Source: Hypericum androsaemum (taxonomy: Eukaryota > Streptophyta > Magnoliopsida > Malpighiales > Hypericaceae). Taken from it: a stretch of DNA of 64,000 nucleotides. Under the pieces are notes generated by a model. That model was not told where the DNA came from and searched no databases. It saw only the letters and a list, made by a program, of their open reading frames with translations. The position numbers and the translations under genes were made by a program. Positions 44,616 to 56,495 of the stretch are shown piece by piece (positions within the stretch are counted from its first letter, which is position 1; each line of letters starts with the position of its first letter). The stretch lies in assembly GCA_963995505.1 (NCBI GenBank), contig OZ023192.1, positions 12,321,001-12,385,000 on the forward strand. The letters run 5' to 3'.

Positions 44616-45169
44616 TAATGTTTACCTGTACAGATGGAAAATCCTCTCTCATACATGGAAATCATTTCGTAGATGAAGAGCTATTGGAAAATATCTATGT
44701 GGCTTTAAGAGGGTGGCTTAACTACCTTTGGTTTTGGGGTGCAGGTAGATGAACCATTCTGATGGTTTTAAGTGTTTTAGGTCGCTTGCTGGGCCTCGTC
44801 TTTGTCTTGGGCTCTCTGGGTTTCCTGGATTTTTGTGGTGTTTTGGACTAATTGTATTGTTCATGGACTTGTCTTTATTTGCCTTATTTACTGCGTTTCA
44901 CGTGGTTAATGAGGTAAATTTGGACATTTTGTAATTGTGCAGTCTAAAAAGAACTTTGTACTCATTATAATATCAACGGTATTTTTTCTATGGTATGGGT
45001 TTTTCCCATTGAATTTTATTACTACATCAGAATTTTGAAGAAACTGGAGATCGCGAGATTGCGAGTTCTCGTTTCGACATATATTATTTATAAAAATTTA
45101 ACCTTTTCAAAAAAAATTCATCGATAAGAATATAGAGAGGTTGAAAATAAATCACACCCTAAAACAACA

Positions 45170-45572
45170 ATGATATCTTCAATTGCCAACTTTTGTGCAA
45201 TGTTTGTATTTTTTTTGGTGTCTTTGATTACACCCCCTCTCGCTATATCCCAAGACGTTGTAAATGTGTTTTGCCCTAGTTTCCAAATACCAAATCCTTC
45301 ATTCTGTTTGTCTTAATTCAAAATTATCAACGACGTACTGCTGCTAATTTATCGATCACCAGCAAGACAACGTTCATTATAGCCGTCATCAAAGCCAAAT
45401 AACTCTCCCGCCAAATTAAGACATTGCTAAGGAGAAATACAGCTTATTATAAAAAAATGTGGCCTTTCAGTCAGTCGATGATTGTCAATATGTGATATCA
45501 ACATTTGGATTTTACTTCAAGAGAACAATTTAGATATTAGAAAATATATTAGCATCATCTTGACACTCAATA
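45170..45572 (+). pseudogene. PMEI type-1 pseudogene, copy B
   Basis: Less damaged than its sister at 1350: the leader is in frame (MISSIANFCAMFVFFLVSLITPPLAISQDVVNV-like), the first cysteine is present, and the first stop is at the TAA following FCLS near 45313. Later stops and a frameshift follow. The 3' end is duplicated around the insertion 45573-47728; the remaining tail 'atcttgatactgaataaaca' is at 47729. Confidence 0.82.
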
Positions 45573-47728
45573 GCCAATTTGGCACAACGTAATAGGCATA
45601 TATTGAGGTATAAAAATAATTTCGGCAATGTCTACATATTTCGAGGTATCCGGTGTGGTCTCAAGGTAACCGGGTGACCGGTGACTGATGTGGTCTCAAA
45701 GTGACCGGTGGGCGGTGTTGTCTCAAAGCGATCACTTCTGGTTTTGAGTTGGAAAGAGATTATCAATGGTCTCCCCTCCATCGAGTCCGATGACAGTCTA
45801 CATGGTCGAAACCGGTGACGATAGACCACTTTATTTTATTGTCCTTGGTTAACTTCGACTTGTCCTTGCATGACAACGTTCTTTCGTGATAAATTGGCCG
45901 TTACTTTGAACTCGTAGGTTGGAATGAGGAGATTCTTATGGCTATGGCAAGGCGAGAGATGTATCTACAACTTTTTTTTTCAAGAGCCTTACCTAGTTCG
46001 GATCAGAAGCAGGTCTAAACAAAGCGCCAAAGTGTGGTGTTAGCTTGCTCGATGAGTTCTGATGGACTTTGGTAGATCAACGGTTGATTTTGACTCAGAC
46101 ATTAGATTGAGATGCTTCTTTCCACTATAGAAAGGTAAGACAAAGCACGGATTGAGACAATTCAAGCTTTTCTGAGAATTCAAGACATAAATCTACAATT
46201 TTGTAGTTTATGATATCTTCCGATTTGGGGCAGAAGTAGGTTAAAAATTTAGGTCAAAGTGGGAGGACGCTTTGGTCCTCAATGCGGAAAGCAAGAGGAC
46301 GCTTTGACCTTCGAGGCAGGAGCCCGGAGGGTATTTTAGCCTTTAAGGCAGGAGCTTGGATGGGCACTTTGACGATGTCGGGAAGTAAAGTGGCAGCATG
46401 GAGTCTAGGAGCCCGTGTCGGGAAGTAAAGTGGTGGCAAGTCCCTTCCACTTTAACTTGATGGCAAGCCTTTCCCACTTGGGCTTAGCGGCAAGCCTTCC
46501 CATTTAAGCTTGGTAGTGGATGATCTCCCACTTTGGGTTTGGTAGTGGACGTTATCCCGCTTTGCGCTTGATAGTGATCGTCATCCCACTTTGGACAAGC
46601 CTGTCCATTTTGGGCTTGGCGGTAGTCCAAGTCTGCATTCGACTTTAAGATAGTATGCTACCTTAGTAGTGAAAGCGGGAAGGTCTGCTTCGATCCTTGA
46701 GGCGATAACGGGTCACCTAGGGCCTAAAAGTGGTAAGTCCCATTTTGGACTTATAGGCGGGAAGTTGGCTTTGGGTTCGGAGGTCGTCTTGACCTTCAAG
46801 GCAGGAAGATAATTCCGGGCTCAAAGGCGGGAAGTGCTTGGCTGGGTTTCGGCCGCTCGACCTACTTTGAGGATATAGGCGGTATGTACCGCCTTGTTTG
46901 TAAAAGCTGGAAGAGAGTTCTGCCTTAGGGGCCCAAGCGGGAAGATGACTTCGGGTTCAAATGCGGGAAGGTTGCCTTGAGTATTCATTTTGGGTTTGTT
47001 TGTGCGGTAAGTACCTTTTGAGTCTAGAGGCGGGAAGCAAGGTCCGCCTTGACTATCAAAGCGGTAGATGGCTTAATGGGCTAGGTGGAAAGGTTGGATT
47101 TGAAGGCGCTAGCTTGTGCGCTTTTTGGGGTTTGCTTTGGGCCTAAAGGTGGTAGGTTGCTTGGACGACGACGAGCTTGAGACAAAATTTTGCATAGAAG
47201 ATTCGAGAGGGTAAAGTCGGCCTATATTTTCCTAAGTTGAGCCAGGATTTCTGATATTCGGGCAAGACTTGGTATATTTTTATTTGGGCTGCAGTTGCTC
47301 GGTCGGCACGGTTTGAAACTTCCTATTCAAAGATGGGATGTACTCATTTGAGGAAGACGGCTTACGTTTTCCTATTCTAAGCCGGGATGATTTGGAAATA
47401 ATATATTCATTCGGGACGGGATTTCTTGTCTTGGAAGGACAGAGCTAGGTCAAGACGTGCTATATAAAGAGAGCTCGGGCAAAGAATAAGAAATCAACAA
47501 ACACAACAACCAACTACTCTATTTTTCTTGTATCGTTTTCCTTTCCGTAGCATAGCCCGTAGCATAGCCTAGCCTTGCATAGATTTAGACCGGCCTTGGG
47601 ACGACCACTCCGGATCCTTCTCCGGTTACTTATTCACTTATCTCGCAACAGCATAACATGACTTGACGGAGGCCAATGGTTCAATCCCTGGCAGGTGTAA
47701 CTAGGAGTAATACTTACCTTAAAAAAAA
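45573..47728 (+). mobile_element. 2.16-kb poly(A)-tailed insertion with 16-bp flanking duplication
   Basis: Flanks: 'atcttgacactcaata' (45557-45572) and 'atcttgatactgaata' (47729-47744), both corresponding to the single 3' end of the PMEI coding region, two mismatches. A run of A (from about 47720) ends the insert, as for target-primed reverse transcription. The body is GC-richer, has a TATA-like 'gctatataaagagag' at about 47459, a pol-III B-box-like 'ggttcaatcc' near 47680 and many 'gcgggaag'-type motifs. No LINE ORF. It may be a retroposed non-coding or chimeric RNA, or an LTR-derived retroposon; identity unknown. Confidence 0.6.
46675..47037 (+). repeat. Cluster of E2F-like GCGGGAAG motifs
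   Basis: GCGGGAAG or GGCGGGAAG occurs at 46675, 46756, 46826, 46937, 46963 and 47029, i.e. six times in about 360 bp, with the reverse complement TTCCCGC fitting the plant E2F core TTSSCGS. The motifs sit in loosely repeated 70-100-bp text. Copy A has lost this block. Confidence 0.6.
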
Positions 47729-48614
47729 ATCTTGATACTGAATAAACATCTCTAATGTCGTCCTTGTGAGTCTATTGAACGAGAGTGGCAGCTGCATTTT
47801 GTGCAGACTTGGTGCGAAGGCTTCAAAGTAATAGATGTAATCCCTCTCTGTTTAATTACTTAAAATGATGATTGTGTGAAGGTTTCCTTCTCGAGGTTGT
47901 TCGCTCATTCATGTTTATTTAATAAAAATTCAGGCATAACGCGTTGTTCCCCTAAAAAATTCATAAATTAAGGTTAGTGAAGATATGGTATGGTTAAATT
48001 TTTTATTGAATAGCAGATAGAATATCATGAAGTAAAGTCGATAAAATCAATCAAATATCGAAAAATAGGTCACCTAGGAGTATTCAACTCGATATTTTAT
48101 TATGAATTTCTTATTTGAAAAGGGCTAAAAGTCGTAGGATCCACCTAATTTCGGATGAAATAACTCGTAGGTCCTGAATAAACTCTCGAGATTTTTCTTA
48201 CACAATCAAGAGTCAAAACAACTAACAACACAAAAAAAAGTATGATGTAGAAATGAGCTTACATTGGATTTCCATTTGTAATAAACCATAGAGAAATAAA
48301 AGTACAAAGATCTGCTAATGAGACAATTATTTTATATCAATCAAAAAATTTATTTTAAAATTATTAAAAATAAAACAGTGTCAAATATTTCTTAAAAAAA
48401 TTTCATCGTCTTTTGAAAATGCTATCTAATTTGAGATTAGTCATCTCAATAAATCTGGATATTACATGATACAAAAAACAATAGTAGAAACAACTGGCGA
48501 TTGCATCATGTTTGTGCGATTCCTTGCTCCAATTAGGCTATAAATACTTGCTTTACTATTAATACAATTCTCACTTATGACAAAAAAGATATAAAAAAAA
48601 CTTGTTCGTTCAGA

Positions 48615-50765
48615 GTGGTGAGTGAAGGTTCATCGCTTTTTCACAAAGTAGCACACTGACAGTCAAACTTTGGTCATTTGATTTAACCCTCTCTATTTGT
48701 AAGAAAATAATTAGCACCTCATACTTTAAATTGGTTCAAATAGCACCTCCTATTTTTAAAAATAGGACAATTAGAATCTTGAAACTAAGTTTGTAGGGAC
48801 CTATGACACATCTACATCCATGTGGCATCCAAATGGCGTCCACATTAGTAAAACATTAATACATTATCATACTGTTCTAAAAAATTAAAAAAATCAACGG
48901 GATAAATACATTATCATGCTGGGTGATGCTTTGACCAGAAAATTGCTACTATTAAATTTTTTTTCTTGTTTGAGCTCGTCCGAGGGATACTGAATGTCGA
49001 TGTAAAGCCATGGCATGATGCTCCTGGGTGCCCAATTATTGGTTCCAAATCCAACCATAGCCCCATTAGCCTCACTTTTTCATGACGCAAATTAGTTATT
49101 GGAGGTTTTCTACGCTAGTAACTGAATTTAGATTTCTAGATTGTTTTGGAGGTTTTGCACATTTGAGAGGAAGAGGACTTTAATACCTTCATATGGCTCC
49201 ATGAGAAGTCAATGAAGAGGTGGTCGAAAAGGATGTTTTTTCTTGGTGATGTCGGATTTTCTGACAAATCTCAGAATGGGGTTGTCAGAAAATATTTTCT
49301 AAGAAACTGCACAAAACTGTGCATTTTTATTTGCAAAAAATGGCACAAAATCGTACATTTTCTCTAGAAAATGCACGATTTTGTGCGATTTCTTGCAAAA
49401 GTTGGCCTTGAAATTAAAAAAAAGTACAAAAAGTCGCGTTTGTGCTTGCAATGTTGATTTTTGCACTAAGACGCACAACTTTGGGCGTTTTTATCAGTTT
49501 TTTCTTTTTTTCGTTATTTCCCTTTTTTCTATTATAATTTGAGAATATATGAGATAATTAAAGAGACCACAACTTTTTACTCTAGATTTTGATTGAAGTG
49601 ATTCAAGTTGTTATATGAAGCTGAGACTTATATCTACAATTTTGTAGTTTATACCTTCTTAAAATTCAGAGTTTAAATATGTCAAAATTTTATTTAATTC
49701 AAGAGTCAACTCTTGATATTTAAAGAATTGTTTGATATCTTTACACCCTGAAATGGGAGAAAAAATAAACACCAAAGTTGTAGATATACATCTCTGCTAC
49801 ACACAACAACTTGAATTACCTCAAACGGACTTTAGAGTAAGAAGCTGCGGCTCTCCAACCGCAATTAGTCAACCACAACTCGTCACGACTCTTGACTTCA
49901 AATGAATTTTCGACATCTTTACACTTCAAAGTTGTAGATATATGTCTCAACTTGGCACAACAACTTGAATCACCTCAAACGGATTCCGGAGTAAGAAATT
50001 CGGCTCCCTAACCAAAATTAGTCGACAGTAACTAGGTCAACTCTTGACTTCAAATAAAATTTCGTCATCTTTAAACTCCGAATTTCGAGAAGATATAAAC
50101 TTCAAAGTTGTAGATATACATCTCAACTTCACAAAAAAAATTGAATCACTTTAATCGAACTCTGAAGTAAGAAGTTGTAGTCTCTTAAATTATTCGGTCT
50201 CTTCACAAATTCTAAGAGAAAAAGGAAAATAACGAAAAAAAATGATAAAAACGCCCAAAGTTGTGCATTTTTGGGCAAACATTAACTAAGCTGACTTTTT
50301 GCAAGAAACTGCACAAAATCATGCATTTTTCAAAAGAAATTGCAAAATTTTGTGCTGTTTCTTGTAAATAAAAATGCACAATTTTGTGCGATTTCTTACA
50401 CAATTTTAGATAAAAAAAACTTTTTCTGATAACCTCATTTTGAGATTTATCGAAAAATCTGATACCACAGAAAAAATACCCGTCGAAAAGAGGAGAGGAG
50501 AGGTGAAGGGGAGAGAGAGATTTCATGAACTACTTAATTCTTTATAACAACACGATAATGTGTTAACTTTTTACTCACATGAACGCGATTTGGATGCCAC
50601 GTGAATGTAGATGTGTCACATGTCAAAAAAATTGGTTTCATGGTACTAATTGTCCTATTTTTTAAAGTACAAGGTGCTATTTAGACCAATTAAAAATAGG
50701 AGGTGATAATTGACTTTTTTATAAGTAAAGAGTTAAATAAACTTTATTCCAACTTTGATCTTATT
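48615..50765. mobile_element. Outer foldback element, copy B
   Basis: Counterpart of 5345-7520 with arms about 48650-48860 and 50545-50760. Confidence 0.65.
49232..50481. mobile_element. Mutator-like foldback element, copy B
   Basis: Counterpart of 5967-7230, 1250 bp, TSD 'gtcgaaaag' at 49223-49231 and 50482-50490. Shared by both copies, hence older than the duplication but younger than the split from unit C (empty site 17351). Confidence 0.85.
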
Positions 50766-51539
50766 TCCCGGTAGGCTTCCATGTATGACCCACTCCCCAC
50801 CCGAATTTATGCTTCTACTATTAAAGGACGATACTGGTGTGGGGAGTTAACCAATTTTTTGTTTTGTAATTACTGGCTGTCTATGAATAAACGAGTCCAT
50901 GTAACTCACCATTTCCAAAATTCTTTATCCCATTTTTAATACTTACGTATATAAGTTTCTACAAATATTCTATGGAAAACTTTATTTTAGTAATTTGACT
51001 ATTTGTACAAGTGATTCAAAACACATCAAACTAGTAAGTTAGATAATTGCATACACATTAATGAGAAATGTATGAATTACAACGTATCACGTAGGAATTT
51101 ATTTTTTAGGTTATTTATGTAGACGTTCAACTAATAACATGATAAAAAATATATATAATCGAAATAAAATAACTTTGAACAAGCCTAACAAAAATCATAA
51201 TAAATTTTACTAGAGATAAAATTAAAATTCTAAAAATATATTGGGATTTAAATTTTTTGCACACCAATCGACGTAGAATCTGTATGAAAAATTCATTCAA
51301 AATCCTAAATTATTTTATCTTTACTTGAGACAAAGAGTAAGTTTTTATCTATAGTTGCAATTAAATGAGTAATATCTAATCAACCTCTAAAATATCTTCC
51401 TTACAATTAGAAGAGTAATCAATATTGTACTAGCTCGGCCTAAATATTATTCATCTTAAAGAATAACAAACTATATATATCTTTTTTTTTTGTAAAGATA
51501 TATTTTGTAAAATTTATGTGCGCAAATTTATCAACATTT

Positions 51540-51772
51540 CATATTAGGAGATTTATATATCGGTCAACTTTCCAAAACAAGCATTTTGTTATGTAATTGC
51601 TTCTTTTGGAAGTGGAATTACATTTTCAAACAATTGAAATTATATTCCATAATATGTTTTATATAAAAGTGTAAGGCTAATATATAGGTCAACCTTCCAA
51701 AACAAGCATTTAGTTATGTAATTGCTTGTTTTGGAAGTGTAATCACATTTCCAAACGATTGTAATATAAAAG
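51540..51772 (+). promoter_or_regulatory. Promoter repeats and TATA box, copy B gene
   Basis: Same two-repeat layout as 8291-8526. TATA 'taatataaaag' at 51762-51772, 93 nt before the ATG. The hairpin-forming pair 'ttccaaaacaagca'/'tgcttgttttggaa' is exact here. Confidence 0.6.
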
Positions 51773-51864
51773 TGCAAGGCCGTTGGCTTTCAACTCGTGG
51801 AAAACGAAAACATAATCTCTTAGAAAATAAGGAGGCTAGAAATAAATCACACCCAAAAGCAACA

Positions 51865-52389
51865 ATGATGTCTTCAATTGTCATCCTTTGTTCATTGTTT
51901 GTACTTTTGTTGGTGTCCTTGATCACACCATCTGTGGCTATATCTCAAGACGACATACATGCAGTTTGCTCTAATTTTGAACTACGAGATCATTCATTTT
52001 GTTTTTCCTATTTCAAAAATATCCCCGGCGTATCTACTGCGAGCTCATCGATCATCACCAAGACAACTACCATTACAACCATCATTAAAGCTAAACAAAC
52101 TTACCAACAAATTGTGACATTTATAAACAAAAAATCACCTTATTACCCATATATTGTCTCGTCAATGTGCGAGACCTGCTACGAGAGTGTAATCGAAAAC
52201 TTGCAAGACGCTCTAGGAGAATTTGTAGCAGGGGAAAAATCTGGCTTTCTTTCGAAACTACTGGCAGCTCGTGAATTAATTGATGATTGTCAATTTGTGA
52301 TAGCAAAATACAGGCTTCCCTTCGGGCAGAGCAATTTAGATATAGAAAATTATATTATCATAATCTTGATACTCAATAAACATTTGTAA
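51865..52389 (+). CDS. PMEI/invertase-inhibitor-like secreted protein (intact copy 2)
   Basis: 174 aa, identical to the product of 8619-9143 except residue 10 (Ser instead of Ala) inside the signal peptide, so the mature proteins are the same. It keeps all family cysteines (35, 46, 102, 105, 142) and the helix-bundle pattern expected of inhibitors of pectin methylesterase or acid invertase. Promoter repeats, TATA box and 3' region are also duplicated, so both genes may be expressed alike. Start chosen at the ATG at 51865, as the upstream in-frame extension opens only with GTG. The end has the same AATAAA overlapping the last codons. Whether both copies are transcribed cannot be judged from sequence. 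Confidence 0.8.
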   Translation: MMSSIVILCSLFVLLLVSLITPSVAISQDDIHAVCSNFELRDHSFCFSYFKNIPGVSTASSSIITKTTTITTIIKAKQTYQQIVTFINKKSPYYPYIVSSMCETCYESVIENLQDALGEFVAGEKSGFLSKLLAARELIDDCQFVIAKYRLPFGQSNLDIENYIIIILILNKHL

Positions 52390-53007
52390 TATTGTCCTCT
52401 AGGGCCTATTGAACGAGAATGGCAACTGCAGTTTGTGCAGACCTGACGGAGGGCTTCAAATTAATAAAGATGTTACTCCTATTTGTTTAGCTGCTTATGA
52501 TGGTGATTGTATGAGGGTTTCCTTCCCAAGGTTGGTCGCTAATGTCCCTCTTCGATTTTGTATTGATGTGTACTTGGATACTTTAGTAGGGTAAGTCTAC
52601 ATAGTTGCACTCATTCTATTCGATGATTAATTCTAAATGAATAACAGATAAATAACATAAAATAAATTCGATAAAATCAATAATAACATCTAAAAAATAG
52701 GTCAGCTATGAAACTCGATATTCTACTATGACCTTCTCATTTTAAAAATGATAAATACTGTAGAGTAACTTCGGATGGAATAAGCGGTGGGTCTAGAATA
52801 AATCTCTGAAGTTTTTCACATAGAGTAAAAATAAAATAAAATAAAAAAGGAGTACAAGTAGAAGTGACTTAGAGCGAAAATAATTGTTCTATATTAATTA
52901 AGAAAATTATACTTCAAAATTATCACTGGCCTACGTGCTGCTGACTCATCAATCATCATCATGATAACCCTAAAAAAAATCATCATTAACATAGCAATCA
53001 TTATAGC
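52390..53007. repeat. PMEI downstream block and type-1 fragment, copy B
   Basis: Counterpart of 9144-9760; type-1 PMEI fragment at about 52915-53007. No gene. Confidence 0.6.
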
Positions 53008-53370
53008 TAGGGATGGCAATGAGTATGGTATGATATTGGTAAGACCTTATCCATACCCTAATTTTTTAGTGATCCATCGTTCACGACATCTTCTAAGCTC
53101 GTTGTATAATACCATAATAAATATGTTAAAGTTAACAATAAAGTATATTGTACATATTATAATAAGTCTAATTATGGTCTAACCAAGGTCTAATTAGGGT
53201 AGGGTCCGACCTACAGGACCTAACTATGGATTCATACCATACCCTAGACTCTGCTTCTAAACATGGACCTATACCTATACCCTATCCTAGACTCAGTCAG
53301 AGTCAACATACCCTAGACCTGTAGGGTAAGAGTAGGATTTTACTAATATTTACCCCATGAAAAAAAAATA
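53008..53370. mobile_element. MITE-like insertion, internally deleted
   Basis: Counterpart of 9760-10430 lacking about 300 bp; begins 'tagggatggcaatgagtatg'. Confidence 0.45.
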
Positions 53371-53523
53371 AGGAAAAAAAATAATTTCAGATTTTCCTTC
53401 AAGAAGAACAATTCAGATATTGGAAAATATATTACTCTTAATTTAAACTTTGGTGAGTAGAGGTCTATTACTTTTTCGCAAGGTAGAAAATTGACTCTCG
53501 GACTTTGGTTTTATTATAGAAAG

Positions 53524-54429
53524 TGTTGGAATTGAATGATGGAGTTCAAGCAAAAAAGTTCAGAAGTGAAAAGCTCAAAGTGGGCGACCCAATATGGATT
53601 GAGAAAGGGCATTACCACATTGAAAAATGCAATAAAGTTTACCTTGTTTATAAGGAGGTGCTCCTTGTTAGCTAGGAACTAAGTTGACCACCTGGAAAAG
53701 CAACTCGGATATGCTACGAGGATGGTGCTACCGAGCACGCGTACTCGCGTGTGCGCATGGCGCATTGGACCATGTTGTAATGGGCACTTTGTGGCACACG
53801 TGCGCATCGTTGCGAGGAGCTTCAAAATTTTTGCCGAAGCTCAGAAACCACTCGTACCTGCGCAAGCTGCTCGGACAAAGAGGCACGAAAGGCTGGAACG
53901 TCCCGGAGACTTTCAGACGGCAGAAGGGTCACGAGCGAACCCGAAGGGTGCACATGCGAATCCAGAAACTCCAAGAAGACCGAAGGGTCACGAGCAGTGC
54001 CTGGAAGTTCATCTAGAAGCATCTGCTGGCCGAAAGGGTGCCTCGCCATCCAGAAATGAGTAAGGATCGTGCCTTCTGGAAGCTGCCAGGCCACCCTTTG
54101 GATTCTAGCCTCCATTGCCTATAAATAGTGCCCCCCCCCCCCCCCCCCCCCCCAATTTGTATTCACCCCACTACAATTTACTTATGCATTCATTAGCAAT
54201 TGTAGGATCTCTCTCTCTCTCTCTCTCTTAGAAAAGTTTCGAGTATCCAAAAGTTCGCTGAGGCTTCGAGAGTCGTTGTGTTACGATCTCGAAGTGCGAA
54301 GTCATTAATCTTGGGGAGGATTGCCATAGGCCGTAAGCACTGAATACGGGACAATCTCGTCTTACGAAGAAAGAGTCAAACTCTTGCCTCGACTAAGATC
54401 TTAATCAAATACACCACCTCCGACTAACA
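53524..54429 (+). repeat. Copia-type solo LTR-like segment, copy B
   Basis: Counterpart of 10587-11488; TATA box at about 54118-54126 followed by a C23 run (54131-54153). Confidence 0.65.
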
Positions 54430-55807
54430 ACAAAAAGACAGAGAACTGAAGAAAAAAAAGATTATGTTCCAATTGGGATGTACGTGTTCTCTCCCTGGTA
54501 GAGCTTCTCTCTCTAAACTCTCCCCAGGATGAGGAGGTGGCCGAAATGCAATGAGAAACTTAGCTTCTCTAACATGGCCCTCTCTCTCTCTAATGTTTTC
54601 TCCTGGCCCACAAAACTTGATTAATAGATCATCGGCCTCTTTTTATTGGGAATCAATTTAAGAGTTTTATCATGGTGGATAAAATCGCTCTTGCCGATCT
54701 GGACAAGGAGGAGATGCTGAGACTGAAAATCCAACTTGATGTTGGTGCTCCCCTTCTCAAAATCTAATTGTCAACCCGAGAATAGAATAGATCATTCTAA
54801 GCAATAAATTTAGATAATTTATAATTAAAAAAGTACAACAATAACTCAGAAAAGAAAAGAAAATGGAGCAGTAGAGAGGTCTAATATCTGTGCATCCGAA
54901 GGTTTAAAAAAATATGGGCTGTATTTAACTTTATTTTAGAAAGGGGTAGATACTCAAGGTTTGAAATAATGTATTAGTAAATTTAGTACTTAATAAATTA
55001 GTCCCTAAATTTTGAAAAATCGAACTCATTAATTTCCAAAACTAATTTTTTACCTCAACTCTAGTTAAATTGTCACATAAAATTATCAAAATACTCATTA
55101 CTCACTTTCAAAACATTTTCCATGCTAAAATACCTATACTAATAAAACAAAAGCAAGCTAAGCATGGGGGAAAACCCAAGGACGAGATTCTTTGGGATGT
55201 GAATAATAGATTAACAAACGACATTTGCATCCAGCCCCGAGCTGATAGTAATTCTTCCAGGGAAACGAATTAAACCCAACAAATTAACCCAGCACCTCGA
55301 AATCGCAGCATCTATTTCGTGTAGTCATTATTCAATTAGCAAGATTGGGCATTGATTCTTCCTTACTCGTTTAGATCAGCTCATGGACAAGCATAAGCAC
55401 AAGATATATCCATCCATTCAGATGATTGGAATTCGGAAAATCAAATTTAGAATAAAGAAAAAAATAAGGGTAAATTACTCCCTAGTCCCTGGTGTTTGGT
55501 CATCCTCCACCTCGGGTCCCTGGATTTTCGAAAATAATTTTTTCGTCCCCGATGTTTGGTTAAACCTCCCCCTGGGACCCTCGCTGACGTCATCAGCTCT
55601 TTTTTTATTTTTTGTCATGGAAATGACCAAAATACCCGTAAACAAAAAATAAAAAAATTTATCTTGTTCAACCTTTGACCAAGAACACCAAAAACTAACA
55701 AAAAAAAAGATCAAACTAACCAAAATTAAGAACATAACCAAGAAAGTAAATTTTTGGGTTGATTTTTAGTTTTGGTTAGTTTGATCTTGTTTTTGGTGTT
55801 CTTACGA
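54430..55807. other. Unassigned segment plus Mutator-like terminus/hairpin, copy B
   Basis: Counterpart of 11489-12868, including the inverted repeat near 55683-55803. No supported gene. Confidence 0.4.
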
Positions 55808-56495
55808 AGTCCGCCACCAGTCCCCAATCGTTCCCTTATGACGCCCAAAATCCCCTCCCGACGATCTCTTAGGTGGAGTCCTCTTCGTTCGAGACCCGCG
55901 ATGGGGGTCCTACCTTTCCCTCGTTGGGCATGGATTCTTCTCTCGTTCAGACGCTTCAAGTAAGCCTAGCCCCTCTCCTTCAGCTCGTGTTTGGTTCTCC
56001 CCACCTGTCCATGGTTACCCTTCTCAGGCGTCGTGCCACGGGGTCCCAAAGAGGCCGGGCATCCATGAGATAGGTCTTAGCATCACCACGAAGATGACGT
56101 CAACCGTCCCTGTCGGTGGTAATAACGTTGATGTCCCTACCAGCACGGGTTCAACATCATATGCAGACCGAGAATGGGTTCCAGAGAGCGGATGGAAGTG
56201 TCATGGTAACTCTATCAAACACACTCTTCAAGGAGATCAATTGGTTGGCTTGGCTTCTTCTCTTGGCGAGCCTATCCATTTGGATTCGAGAGCGCTTAAC
56301 TATTTCAATGGCGCAATTGTTCCCATGCTGGTTGAGATTCATTTTACCAAACTTTTACGAGACAAGGTTCTCATGAAGTTGAAGAGTAAGAGTGGTTTGG
56401 TTGAGGTAGTGTATGACAACCCTCCTACTTATTGCATGACGCTTGGTCATGAAAGGAAGGATTTTTACACCCCTCTTGCAATAAAGAGTAAGTAA
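55808..56495 (+). pseudogene. DUF4283/zinc-knuckle ORF1-like fragment, copy B
   Basis: Counterpart of 12870-13557; the reading at 56094-56495 retains LVGLASSLGEPIHLDS and VEVVYDNPPTYCMTLGHERKDF, again with a broken knuckle. Confidence 0.6.
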
